Shown here one piece after another: positions 26,981 through 35,042 of a stretch of DNA of 64,000 nt. This DNA comes from Bradyrhizobium betae (GTDB taxonomy: Bacteria > Pseudomonadota > Alphaproteobacteria > Rhizobiales > Xanthobacteraceae). The stretch lies in the NCBI RefSeq assembly GCF_004123905.1, contig NZ_MZXW01000033.1, forward strand, positions 62,001 through 126,000. Reading direction: 5' to 3'. The position numbers and the translations under genes were made by a program. The notes beneath the pieces were generated by a model. The model did no database searches and had not been told where the DNA came from. It was given only the letters and a program-made list of their open reading frames with translations. Position 1 is the first letter of the stretch. Every line of letters begins with the position of its first letter.

Positions 26981-27925
26981 ATGTTGGGTTACCTCGCAAG
27001 ACGGCTGGTCATGACGATCCCGACACTGCTGCTGGTCGCGATCGCCGTGTTTGCGCTGGTCCGGCTCATCCCCGGCGATCCCGTGCAGGTGATGCTCGGC
27101 GATGCCGCCGATCCCGCGCAGGCGGCGCAGCTCCGCGCCCAGCTTGGCCTCGACCAGCCGATCCCAGCCCAGTTCATGCACTGGATCGCGAAGCTTGCGA
27201 CAGGCGATTTCGGGCACTCCATCACCAACAATCTCGCGGTGCTGCCGCTGATCCTCGATCGCTTCCAGGTCAGCGCCGTCATCGTGCTGGTCGCGGTCGC
27301 AGCGGCGGCCTGCATCGCGGTCCCGGCCGGGCTGGTCGCAGCGTGGAAGCAGAACAGCCTGCTCGATCTCTCCGTCGTCGGCGGGGCTACGCTGCTGCTG
27401 TCGATTCCGAGCTTCTGGCTCGGCCTGTTGCTGCTGCTCCTGTTCGGGCTCAAGCTGAAATGGCTGCCGGTGATCGGCTACGTGCCTTTCACGGAGAATT
27501 TCTGGCAGGCGGCGACCTTCATCGTGCTGCCGATTGCCACCCTGACCATGGTGGAGATCGGCGTGCTGACGCGTATGGCGCGGGCTGCCTCGATCGAGGT
27601 GCTCAGGCTCGAATATGTCACGCATGCGCGCGCCAAGGGCGTGCCGGAATGGCGCGTGCTTGCCCGCCACGTCTTGCCCAACGCATTCGCGCCGACCTGG
27701 ACGCTGATCGGTCTCGTGCTCGGTCATCTGCTCGGCGGTATCGCCGTGATCGAAACCGTGTTCACGCTGCCCGGGCTCGGACGGTTGCTGGTCGATTCCA
27801 TCTTCGCCCGCGACTATCCGGTGGTGCAGGGCTGCCTGCTGTTCACCGCCGTGATCTACGTCGTGGTCAATCTGATCGTCGACCTCTGCTATCCGCTGTT
27901 CGATCCCAGGGTGGCGGTGGCATGA
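26981..27925 (+). CDS. Importer C: ABC permease (DppB type)
   Basis: A 314-residue permease: MLGYLARRLVM start, LIPGDPVQV motif, EAA-type loop (THARAKGVPE) and C-terminal LFDPRVAVA. About six transmembrane helices. Starts 14 bp after the binding-protein stop and overlaps the next permease by ATGA. Confidence 0.94.
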   Translation: MLGYLARRLVMTIPTLLLVAIAVFALVRLIPGDPVQVMLGDAADPAQAAQLRAQLGLDQPIPAQFMHWIAKLATGDFGHSITNNLAVLPLILDRFQVSAVIVLVAVAAAACIAVPAGLVAAWKQNSLLDLSVVGGATLLLSIPSFWLGLLLLLLFGLKLKWLPVIGYVPFTENFWQAATFIVLPIATLTMVEIGVLTRMARAASIEVLRLEYVTHARAKGVPEWRVLARHVLPNAFAPTWTLIGLVLGHLLGGIAVIETVFTLPGLGRLLVDSIFARDYPVVQGCLLFTAVIYVVVNLIVDLCYPLFDPRVAVA

Positions 27926-28734
27926 GGATGCGCGCCAACACAGCGATCGGCGGCGCCTTGATGGCAATTCTGCTCGGTGCGGCCATCACCGGCGCCTTCT
28001 GGACGCCGTTCGATCCGCTGCGGATCAATCTGCGGGCTCGGCTTCAGGCGCCGTCGCCGCTGCACTGGCTCGGTACCGACGAATTCGGCCGCGACGTGCT
28101 CAGCCGCATCATGGTCGGGGCCGGCGCCAGCGTCGTCATTGCCTTTGTCACGGTGCTGATCGCCGTGACGGCCGGCATAGTGATCGGCTGCACGGCCGGA
28201 TACATCCGCGGCTGGGCCGACCGCGTCATCATGGCCGTCAACGACGCGCTGTTGGCATTCCCCGGCATCCTGCTGGCGCTGGCCGTGATGATCGTGGTTG
28301 GCGCCAACAAGGTCGGCCTGATCCTGGCGCTCGGCCTTGCCTACATCCCGTCGGTCGTCCGCGTGGTGCGAGGCACCGTGCTCTCGATCCGCGAGAAGGA
28401 GTATGTCGAGGCCTCGCGCGTCATCGGCAATTCCGAGGTCTATTCGATGATCCGCCATGTGATGCCGAATGCGATTGCGCCGGTCGCGGTGCTCGCGACC
28501 AGCATGTTCGGCTGGGTGCTCTTGGCCGAGAGCGCGCTGAGCTTCCTCGGCCTTGGCGTGCCGCCGCCGGCGCCGACCTGGGGCAACATGCTGGCGGCGA
28601 GCCGTCCGTTCATGGAGACGGCGGCCTGGCTCTCGATCGCGCCGGGCCTCTGCATTGCGCTCACATTGCTCGGCATCAATCTGCTCGGCGATTCCCTGCG
28701 GGACCGCCTCGACCCCAGGATGGCGCACGGATGA
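27922..28734 (+). CDS. Importer C: ABC permease (DppC type)
   Basis: A 270-residue permease with LHWLGTDEFGRDVLSRI near 48, EAA loop (EASRVIGNSE) and C-terminal LLGDSLRDRLDPRM. It has a very short N-terminal cytoplasmic tail. ATG 27922 overlaps the previous stop; ATG 27928 (second methionine) is an alternative. Coupled by ATGA to the ATPase gene. Confidence 0.93.
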   Translation: MRMRANTAIGGALMAILLGAAITGAFWTPFDPLRINLRARLQAPSPLHWLGTDEFGRDVLSRIMVGAGASVVIAFVTVLIAVTAGIVIGCTAGYIRGWADRVIMAVNDALLAFPGILLALAVMIVVGANKVGLILALGLAYIPSVVRVVRGTVLSIREKEYVEASRVIGNSEVYSMIRHVMPNAIAPVAVLATSMFGWVLLAESALSFLGLGVPPPAPTWGNMLAASRPFMETAAWLSIAPGLCIALTLLGINLLGDSLRDRLDPRMAHG

Positions 28735-30338
28735 CGCTGCTGTCGGTCGAAAATCTGCGAATTGAGGTCGCTGCCAGCAAGGCTGTGATCGTCGACGAGG
28801 TCTCCTTCGCCGTCGAGCGCGGCGAGTTCCTCGCCATCGTCGGCGAATCCGGTAGCGGCAAGACCGCAGCGGCACGTGCGGTGCTCGGCCTGTTGCCACC
28901 AGGATTGCGCAAGGCTAGCGGCCGCATCGTGCTCGACGGCGTTGATCTCGCCAACGTCTCCGCGCGCAAGATGCGGACGCTGCGCGGGCCCACCGTCGGC
29001 ATGGTGTTCCAGGAGCCGATGGTCTCGCTCAACCCCGCCATCAGCGTCGGGGCGCAGATGGCCGAAGGGCTCGGCTTGCACGAGCGGCTCGGCAAGCGCG
29101 AGATCAGGCAGCGCTGCCTTGACATGCTGGCGCGCGTGCAGATCCGCGATCCCGAGCGGACGTTTGGCGCCTATCCGCATGAGTTCTCCGGCGGCATGCG
29201 CCAGCGCATCATGCTGGCCTCGGTGATGCTGCTGAAGCCGAAGCTGCTGATCGCGGACGAGCCGACCACGGCGCTTGATACGCTGACCCAGCGCGAGGTG
29301 CTCGATCTCATGGTTGGGCTCGCCCGCGATCACGGTACGTCGGTGATGCTGATCACCCACAATCTGGGCCTTGTCTCGCGCTATGCGCAGCGCGCGCTGG
29401 TGTTGCGCCAGGGCAAGATGATCGAAACCGGCACGACGCGGCAAATCCTGTTCTCGCCGCGGGAGGCCTATACCAAACGGCTGGTCGAGGCCCTGCCGCG
29501 CCGTGGGGCCACGACCAAGGCGCGCCAGGGTGGCGAGCCTCTCGTCAGCGCGCGCGGCCTCAAGGTCGGCTTCGCCGGGCGGCAGCGATTGTTCCGGCGC
29601 GATACCGGCGTCTCCGCCGTCAACGGCGTCGATCTCGATATCGCCGCGGGCGAAACGGTCGCCGTGGTCGGCGGCAGCGGCTCGGGCAAGACCACGCTCG
29701 GCCGCGCCATGCTGCGGCTGATCCCGACGTCGGGTGGTGAAATCAGGTTCCGGGGCAGGGACGTGACGGCAACGATCGATCGCGACTTTCGTCTCGCCTC
29801 GCAGCTCGTGTTCCAGGATCCTTACTCCTCGCTCGATCCGCGCATGCGCGTCGGCGAGATCGTCGCCGAGCCGCTGCGTCATGTGGCGCAACTGACGACG
29901 GCCGAGCGCGACAGGCGAGCCGAGGCGATGCTGGACGAGGTCGGGCTTGCCGGTCTGGCTGCGCGCTGGCCGCATGAATTGTCCGGGGGGCAGCGGCAGC
30001 GCATCGCGATCGCGCGCGCCATCGTGCGCGAGCCGGCCTTCGTCGTGGCGGACGAGCCTGTCTCGGCGCTGGACATGACCATTCAGGCGCAGGTGCTGAA
30101 ATTGTTCGAGCGGCTGCAGGCGCAATACGGTTTTGCCTGCCTGTTCATCAGCCATGACCTCGCGGCGGTCGAGCAGGTCGCCGACCGCGTCGTGGTGATG
30201 CAGGGCGGCAAAATCGTCGAGCAAGGCTCGCGTGACGAGATATTCGATCATCCCCAGCACGACTACACCAAGGCGCTGCTCGCGGCCGCGCCCGTGCTGG
30301 ATTTTGCCGGGGCGGCGGAGACGCACGCGTCGGGCTAG
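28731..30338 (+). CDS. Importer C: fused double ABC ATPase
   Basis: A 535-residue ATPase with two nucleotide-binding domains. First Walker A GESGSGKT at 38-45; second is GGSGSGKT near 313, with glycine instead of the usual glutamate in the second position. Signatures FSGGM and LSGGQ, and Walker B boxes [12 protein letters not shown] and VVADEPVSALD, are intact. An arginine/glutamine-rich linker (RRGATTKARQGG) separates the domains. It energises the two upstream permeases. Last gene of the C45/importer C operon. Confidence 0.94.
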   Translation: MTLLSVENLRIEVAASKAVIVDEVSFAVERGEFLAIVGESGSGKTAAARAVLGLLPPGLRKASGRIVLDGVDLANVSARKMRTLRGPTVGMVFQEPMVSLNPAISVGAQMAEGLGLHERLGKREIRQRCLDMLARVQIRDPERTFGAYPHEFSGGMRQRIMLASVMLLKPKLLIADEPTTALDTLTQREVLDLMVGLARDHGTSVMLITHNLGLVSRYAQRALVLRQGKMIETGTTRQILFSPREAYTKRLVEALPRRGATTKARQGGEPLVSARGLKVGFAGRQRLFRRDTGVSAVNGVDLDIAAGETVAVVGGSGSGKTTLGRAMLRLIPTSGGEIRFRGRDVTATIDRDFRLASQLVFQDPYSSLDPRMRVGEIVAEPLRHVAQLTTAERDRRAEAMLDEVGLAGLAARWPHELSGGQRQRIAIARAIVREPAFVVADEPVSALDMTIQAQVLKLFERLQAQYGFACLFISHDLAAVEQVADRVVVMQGGKIVEQGSRDEIFDHPQHDYTKALLAAAPVLDFAGAAETHASG

Positions 30339-30397
30339 ACAGGATCTTGCGTACGAAGCGGTTTGTCGTTGATCGACGCCGTCTGGAGCGATCGGAC

Positions 30398-31348
30398 CTA
30401 AATTGGCTTCACGGGCATGCGGGATTTCGCCAGTACGCAGTGAATGCCCTTGTTGCCGTCGACCAGCTGCGTGACCCGCAAGTCTGCGGCAATCGAGCAG
30501 AGCGTATAGGCATCCTGCGCGCTGAGGCCGCTTCTCTCCCGGATCAGCGCGATCATGTCGCGTAGCGCGGCCTTGGCCGCATCGTCGAGGTCCTCGTCGA
30601 ATCCCATGGTGATCCAGTCCGACGCCGTCTCCGCGCGCGGCGAGGTGAGGCGGAGATCACGGCGGACGTGGAATTCGAAGGTGCCGGTGAGCGCGGCCTC
30701 GATTGCGGTCAGGCAGACTTCGCCATCGCCCTGGAGCGCGTGGCCGTCGCCGGCCGAGAACAGCGCGCCCGGCACGAACACCGGAAAATACAGCGTGCTG
30801 CCGGCACCGAGCTCCTTGTTGTCCATGTTGCCGCCGAACGCGCGCGGCTCCTTCGAGGACAGCCGACCCCATGACGGCGGCGGCGCGACGCCGAAATTGC
30901 CGAAGAAGGGGGCGAGCGGCAGCTCCTGCCCCCAGGGAAGTGTTGCGACGTTGCGCGCGCGGTCCAGGGGAATGTGGATGCGGCGGAACTCCGGGAAATC
31001 CTCCGGAAGGGTGCCGAGAGTCGGGACCTGGATATTCCAGCCCCAATTGCAGCGCAGCTCGATGTTGAGGATGCGCACTTCGAGGACGTCGCCGGGCTCA
31101 GCGCCCTCGATATGAACAGGTCCGGTGAGGAGATGCGGCCCCGGACCGCGAAAGGCGCTTGCCAGCACCTCTGCATGTCCGGGAACGATATCATAGCCGA
31201 GCGACGGATCAGGCAGATCGTCCGGTTCGCCCGACAGCGTCTCGATGGTCACCCGGTCTCCGGATGCGATCCGGAGCACCGGTTTCGATCGTCCATCCCA
31301 GAGACCCCATTGGACATTTCCGGGCGTCGATTGCAGGACGAAGTCCAT
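30398..31348 (-). CDS. Acetamidase/formamidase family amide hydrolase
   Basis: A 316-residue FmdA/AmdA-family protein that would release ammonia from formamide, acetamide or a similar short amide. Family blocks: TGPVHIEGAEPGDVLEV near 75, FGGNMDNKEL near 170, and GDGHALQGDGEV near 203, which hold the zinc- and substrate-binding residues. It follows the NCS1 transporter gene by 9 bp and is expected to be co-transcribed from the sigma-54/MarR-controlled promoter at 32815. The 59-bp space to the importer C operon (convergent) shows no clear terminator. Confidence 0.9.
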   Translation of the reverse strand: MDFVLQSTPGNVQWGLWDGRSKPVLRIASGDRVTIETLSGEPDDLPDPSLGYDIVPGHAEVLASAFRGPGPHLLTGPVHIEGAEPGDVLEVRILNIELRCNWGWNIQVPTLGTLPEDFPEFRRIHIPLDRARNVATLPWGQELPLAPFFGNFGVAPPPSWGRLSSKEPRAFGGNMDNKELGAGSTLYFPVFVPGALFSAGDGHALQGDGEVCLTAIEAALTGTFEFHVRRDLRLTSPRAETASDWITMGFDEDLDDAAKAALRDMIALIRERSGLSAQDAYTLCSIAADLRVTQLVDGNKGIHCVLAKSRMPVKPI

Positions 31349-31357
31349 GATCTGCGA

Positions 31358-32776
31358 CTACCTGCCTGCGCTACTCGCAACGATCGAGGAGGGCGAGGTC
31401 GCGAACTTGCCGAGCCCAAGATAGACGAGGCCCGCAACGCCGATGCCGAACAGCCAGCTCAGGTCGGCACCGCCGAGCAGGTTGATCGAGATCGGCCCCT
31501 GCAGCGCGCCGACGAGGCCGTCTTCCACGAGCCAGCCGGCAACGAGGCCCGCGAAGAACGCGATCATGCCGGCCCAGTTGATGTCGCCATAGGCGCTGGT
31601 CTCCGGCGAGCGATAGAGCTCGGCGACGTCGATCTTGCCCTTCCGCTTGATGAAGAAGTCGGCCAGCACCACGCCGGCCCACGGGCTCATCCACAGCAGC
31701 AGGCTGATCATCCAGTTGTCGAACGCCTTCGCGAAGGACGGCGCGAAGATGAAGTAGAGCGTGACCAGATAGCCGGCGACGCCGACGATGAGCGTGAGCC
31801 AGAAGCGCGAGAGTTTCAGCCCCGCGCTCAGCGCCGCCAGCGTCGCCGAGTAGACGTTGAGGATGTTGGTGGCGATCGGACCGTGCAGCACCATCAAGAG
31901 CACGAGGATGCTGACGGGACCGCCGAATACCGCGCTGACCATTTTTGCAGGGTCCGTGTCCAGCGTCGTCGAGGCGATGGTCGCGCCGAGAATGCCGAGC
32001 CAGACCGTTGGCACGAACATGCCGACATAGCTGTACCAGAACACGGATTTCGACGACACGCTGCGCGGCACGAAGCGCGAATAGTCGGAGGCCCAGGTCA
32101 CCCAGGAAATGCCCCAGCCGACGCCGATCGCGGTCATCAGCAGCGTCAGCATCGCCAGATGCGCGCCCGGCGGCAGCGACGTCGTGAGGCCCCAGTTGAC
32201 GACGCCGGGACGCGTCCAGGCCAAAATGCTCATCAGCACCATGATGGCGATGGTGGGCGGCACCGTGTATTTCTCGAAGGTGCGGATCGCATAGAAGCCG
32301 TAGATGCCGATGAGGACCTGCACGGCCATCACCAGCGTGATGACGACGATCTCGATGAACCAGGTGTCGGGAACACCGAACTGGCCGAGGATGCCCATCG
32401 AGACCTTGACCGGGAAGTAGGTGTTCACGCCGATCCAGCCCAGCGTCATCACGAACATCAGGATGCTCGGCAGGTAGGCGCCGCGGACGCCGAAGGCGGA
32501 GCGGCTCAATACCATCTGGTTGACGCCGGTCTTGTGTCCCATCACCGTGAAGGTCGCGAAGATCGCGCAGCCCACGATGTTGCCGAGCACGATGACCGCG
32601 ATCGTCTCCATCAGGCCGAGCTTGAGAATAATGCCGAGCGCGCCGAGCGCCCAGTTCACCGGTGCGATGTTGGCGCCGGCCCAGATCCACATCTGCTGCG
32701 GGCCGGTCGAGTCCCGGTCCGCATCGGGAATGGGTTCGATGCTGTGAATATCAGCGCGAAGTTCGGAATCCGTCAT
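31358..32776 (-). CDS. NCS1 family nucleobase/hydantoin:cation symporter
   Basis: A 472-residue membrane protein with about 12 transmembrane helices. QQMWIWAGANIAPVNWALGALG at the first helix region (shown by key residues WAGANIAP) is the NCS1 signature found in cytosine, allantoin, uracil and benzyl-hydantoin permeases. It would import a small cyclic amide or nucleobase with a cation. ATG 32776 is chosen because GGGGGA lies just upstream and the operator/promoter pair lies directly beyond; the longer frame would run through that promoter. First gene of a two-gene operon with the acetamidase. Confidence 0.91.
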   Translation of the reverse strand: MTDSELRADIHSIEPIPDADRDSTGPQQMWIWAGANIAPVNWALGALGIILKLGLMETIAVIVLGNIVGCAIFATFTVMGHKTGVNQMVLSRSAFGVRGAYLPSILMFVMTLGWIGVNTYFPVKVSMGILGQFGVPDTWFIEIVVITLVMAVQVLIGIYGFYAIRTFEKYTVPPTIAIMVLMSILAWTRPGVVNWGLTTSLPPGAHLAMLTLLMTAIGVGWGISWVTWASDYSRFVPRSVSSKSVFWYSYVGMFVPTVWLGILGATIASTTLDTDPAKMVSAVFGGPVSILVLLMVLHGPIATNILNVYSATLAALSAGLKLSRFWLTLIVGVAGYLVTLYFIFAPSFAKAFDNWMISLLLWMSPWAGVVLADFFIKRKGKIDVAELYRSPETSAYGDINWAGMIAFFAGLVAGWLVEDGLVGALQGPISINLLGGADLSWLFGIGVAGLVYLGLGKFATSPSSIVASSAGR

Positions 32777-32791
32777 GACATCCCCCAAATA

Positions 32792-32805
32792 CGAAGCACG
32801 CTTCG
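32792..32805. promoter_or_regulatory. MarR-type operator O1, CGAAGC-AC-GCTTCG
   Basis: Perfect six-base arms around AC, flanked by AT on both sides. It covers about -1 to +13 of the predicted NCS1 transcript, so a bound repressor would block initiation. The same core occurs twice before the divergent amidohydrolase operon and I noticed it nowhere else in the window. Confidence 0.75.
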
Positions 32806-32814
32806 CATCATCGC

Positions 32815-32830
32815 AGCATAAATCGTGCCA
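32815..32830 (-). promoter_or_regulatory. Candidate sigma-54 (-24/-12) promoter of NCS1-acetamidase operon
   Basis: Read on the minus strand: TGGCACG-N4-ATGCT, with a perfect -24 block and correct GG-to-GC spacing; the -12 block has A for T. Predicted start about 32804, 28 nt before the NCS1 ATG and inside operator O1. Confidence 0.6.
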
Positions 32831-33063
32831 TCGGTTGCGGAGACGCCGGAGCAGGGGGTGCACGGACGCTGGATGCAACGTGCCTCGCGCGGGATTGCAC
32901 CTGAAATTTCAAGCGCGCTTCGTCACGCGCCGGCTCGCCGCTACATGTTCGATACAGCGCTCCTCTGCGCCGGCTAGTCGGCGAGAAGCGGAGGACGTTG
33001 CATGGCCGGGCGGCGGTACGATGATAAAATGAGCAGCCCAACTCAAAAGTGCAGCAGCAGCTT

Positions 33064-33573
33064 CTAGTCGAATAGGGCAGCGGAGCTGTCGCGACTGGGA
33101 TTGCCGGCCACGATGCGCTGCATCATTTCGATGAAGAGCGCCTGTTCCTTTTCGCTGAGATCGCCGAGCGTCGCACGATGGGCCCGCCGCGCGGCGTCCT
33201 CGATCTTGACCAGCAGCGCGGCGCCGGCCGGTGTCAGGCGGCACAAGCGCGCGCGGCGATCGTCCTTGTTGACGGCGCGCTCGACCAGGTTTCGTGCGGC
33301 GAGCCGCTTCAACGCACCGGTCGTCGTGGTCCGGTCGAGGGCGATATCGGCCGCCAAAGTGGTCTGATCGGCGGTTTCGCGCACTGCCAGCGCCGAGAGC
33401 AGGCTGTATTGCAGCGGCGTGACCTCGAACGCGCCGCAGGCGTCCTGAAACAGCGCGACGTGAATCTGGTGCAGCCGCCGGATCAGATAGCCGGGACGTT
33501 GCGACAATGGCCAGGGGCGGTGCTTGCCCCCGCCGCGACGCTTCTGTGCTTGCCGCAATGCACGCTCTCCCAA
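33064..33573 (-). CDS. MarR family transcriptional regulator
   Basis: A 169-residue winged-helix repressor: helix-turn-helix around DQTTLAADIALDRTTTTGALKRLA and the wing VERAVNKDDRRARLCRLT (key residues DRTT and KDDRRA). It is the natural candidate to bind the three CGAAGC-NN-GCTTCG palindromes at the flanking operons. The start is TTG 33573 with GGCAGG seven bases upstream; the N-terminal 25 residues are uncertain. It is encoded between the two target operons and transcribed divergently from the amidohydrolase gene, so autoregulation is possible. MarR proteins of this kind usually release DNA on binding a small aromatic or heterocyclic ligand. Confidence 0.88.
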   Translation of the reverse strand: MGERALRQAQKRRGGGKHRPWPLSQRPGYLIRRLHQIHVALFQDACGAFEVTPLQYSLLSALAVRETADQTTLAADIALDRTTTTGALKRLAARNLVERAVNKDDRRARLCRLTPAGAALLVKIEDAARRAHRATLGDLSEKEQALFIEMMQRIVAGNPSRDSSAALFD

Positions 33574-33638
33574 CCCAAGACCTGCCGCGCTTAGCTCGAT
33601 TCGAGTGCGCCCGCCACCGATTGATCACCACCCGATCA

Positions 33639-33654
33639 TGGCATGATGCTTGCT
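33639..33654 (+). promoter_or_regulatory. Candidate sigma-54 (-24/-12) promoter of amidohydrolase/molybdenum hydroxylase operon
   Basis: TGGCATG-N4-TTGCT with GG at 33640-33641 and GC at 33652-33653. Predicted start about 33665, an 88-nt leader before ATG 33753. Operators O2 and O3 cover about +3 to +16 and +29 to +42. Confidence 0.65.
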
Positions 33655-33663
33655 TTTGTCAAA

Positions 33664-33683
33664 ATACGAAGCATACTTCGTAT
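33664..33683. promoter_or_regulatory. MarR-type operator O2, 20-bp palindrome
   Basis: ATACGAAGCATACTTCGTAT; all but one base pair (C/A next to the centre) are symmetric. Its centre is 26 bp from that of O3, which would place the two sites on roughly opposite DNA faces. Confidence 0.75.
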
Positions 33684-33692
33684 ATCGAAATG

Positions 33693-33706
33693 CGAAGCAT
33701 GCTTCG
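33693..33706. promoter_or_regulatory. MarR-type operator O3, CGAAGCATGCTTCG
   Basis: A fully symmetric 14-bp palindrome in the transcribed leader of the amidohydrolase operon. It shares its arms with O1 and O2. Confidence 0.75.
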
Positions 33707-33752
33707 TAATTCCCGAGCGAGGCAATCGCCCGTGTGAGGAGAGGAGACCGTC

Positions 33753-35030
33753 ATGTCCGTCACAGCCAGCTTCGACCTTCTGCTGCGAGGCGGTCGCGTG
33801 ATCTGTCCGGGCTCGGGCGTGGACGGCATCCGGGACATCGCCATCCGCAACGGCAAGATCGCGGCGGTCGCGCCTGATATCCTGCCCACGAGTGCGAAGG
33901 AGGTCGTCGATGTCGGCGGCAAGCTGGTGCTGCCCGGGCTGATCGACACCCACGCGCATGTCTATCAATATGTCTCGGGACGTTTCGGCATGAACCCCGA
34001 CATGGTCGGCGTGCAGTCGGGCGTGACGACGGTGATCGACCAGGGCGGTCCGTCCTGCATGACGCTGCCCGGCTTCCGTCATTTCATCGCCGAGCCCTCG
34101 GCCACGCGCGTCTACGCCTTCCTATCGGCCTATCTCGTCGGCGGTCTCGAGGGACATTTCTATCCGCAGCTCTACAGCCCCGATGGCGTCGACATCGATG
34201 CGACGGTGAAGGCGGCGACGGCCAATCTCGACATCGTGCGCGGCATCAAGGCCCATGCCGAGATCGGCGGCTTCGCGCGCTGGGGCATCCGCGTCATCGA
34301 GATGGCGGCAGAGATCGGCAAGCGCGCCGATCTGCCGGTCTATGTGCATTTCGGCCAGCTCTGGGGCCTCCCCGAGAGCGGTGCCAATGGCGAGGATGCC
34401 GACACCATCCTCACGCGCGTGATTCCGCTGCTGCGCGAAGGCGACGTGCTCGCTCATCCGTTCACGCGCCATCCCGGCGGCTTCGTCAACCGCGAGGGCG
34501 AGGTGCATCCCGTGATCCAGGCCGCGCTCGACCGCGGCCTCAAGGTCGATGTCGGCCACGGCAGCCACTTCTCCTACCGGCTTGCCAAGAAGGCGATCGC
34601 CGCCGGCATCGTTCCGGCCACGCTCGGCGCCGACATCCACGGCTACAACACCCACGTGCCCGCGCCGGCCGGAACGCCGGACCAGCATGAGGACGAGGAG
34701 AACCATCCGTTCGCAGGCCAGGCCAAGTTCAGCCTGGTGCAAGCGATGAGCTCGATGATGGCGCTTGGCCTGTCGCTGGAGCAGGTGGTGCCGATGGTCA
34801 CCTCCAACCCTGCAAAGATGCTCGGCCGCAGCGGGGAGATCGGCGCGCTCAAAGTCGGCATGGACGCCGACGTCTCGGTGCTCTCGGAGAAGAACGGCCG
34901 GTTTGTTCTGACGGACAATGAAAAGAACGAGGTGATCGCCGAGCGCCTGCTGCAGCCGGCGTTCTGCCTGCGCGCCGGCACGCGCTTCGACGCGGTCGCG
35001 CCGATCCTGCCGCAAGCCGTCGCGGCGTAA
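33753..35030 (+). CDS. Dihydroorotase-like amidohydrolase
   Basis: A 425-residue amidohydrolase-superfamily enzyme. Likely metal ligands: H67 and H69 (DTHAHV), lysine K166 in GIKAHAE, H199 (VYVHFGQ), a histidine in AHPFTRH near 235, and D294 (GADIHGYN). The pattern resembles the deacetylase/dihydroorotase-like group that hydrolyses cyclic imides, N-acyl amino acids or carbamates. GGAGAGGAGA precedes the ATG at good spacing. It is the first gene of a long operon with the molybdenum hydroxylase and importer genes, under sigma-54/MarR control, so it may open a ring hydroxylated by the next enzyme (inference). Confidence 0.88.
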   Translation: MSVTASFDLLLRGGRVICPGSGVDGIRDIAIRNGKIAAVAPDILPTSAKEVVDVGGKLVLPGLIDTHAHVYQYVSGRFGMNPDMVGVQSGVTTVIDQGGPSCMTLPGFRHFIAEPSATRVYAFLSAYLVGGLEGHFYPQLYSPDGVDIDATVKAATANLDIVRGIKAHAEIGGFARWGIRVIEMAAEIGKRADLPVYVHFGQLWGLPESGANGEDADTILTRVIPLLREGDVLAHPFTRHPGGFVNREGEVHPVIQAALDRGLKVDVGHGSHFSYRLAKKAIAAGIVPATLGADIHGYNTHVPAPAGTPDQHEDEENHPFAGQAKFSLVQAMSSMMALGLSLEQVVPMVTSNPAKMLGRSGEIGALKVGMDADVSVLSEKNGRFVLTDNEKNEVIAERLLQPAFCLRAGTRFDAVAPILPQAVAA

Positions 35031-35042
35031 GGCCGGGCGGCG

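Noticed and set aside
32808-33041. Small frames on both strands between the NCS1 and MarR genes
   Set aside because: They overlap the predicted promoter, carry no family features, and appear to be chance frames.
33635-33647. Inverted repeat ATCATG-G-CATGAT overlapping the -24 block
   Set aside because: Overlaps the promoter element itself and differs from the three shared operators; it may be incidental.
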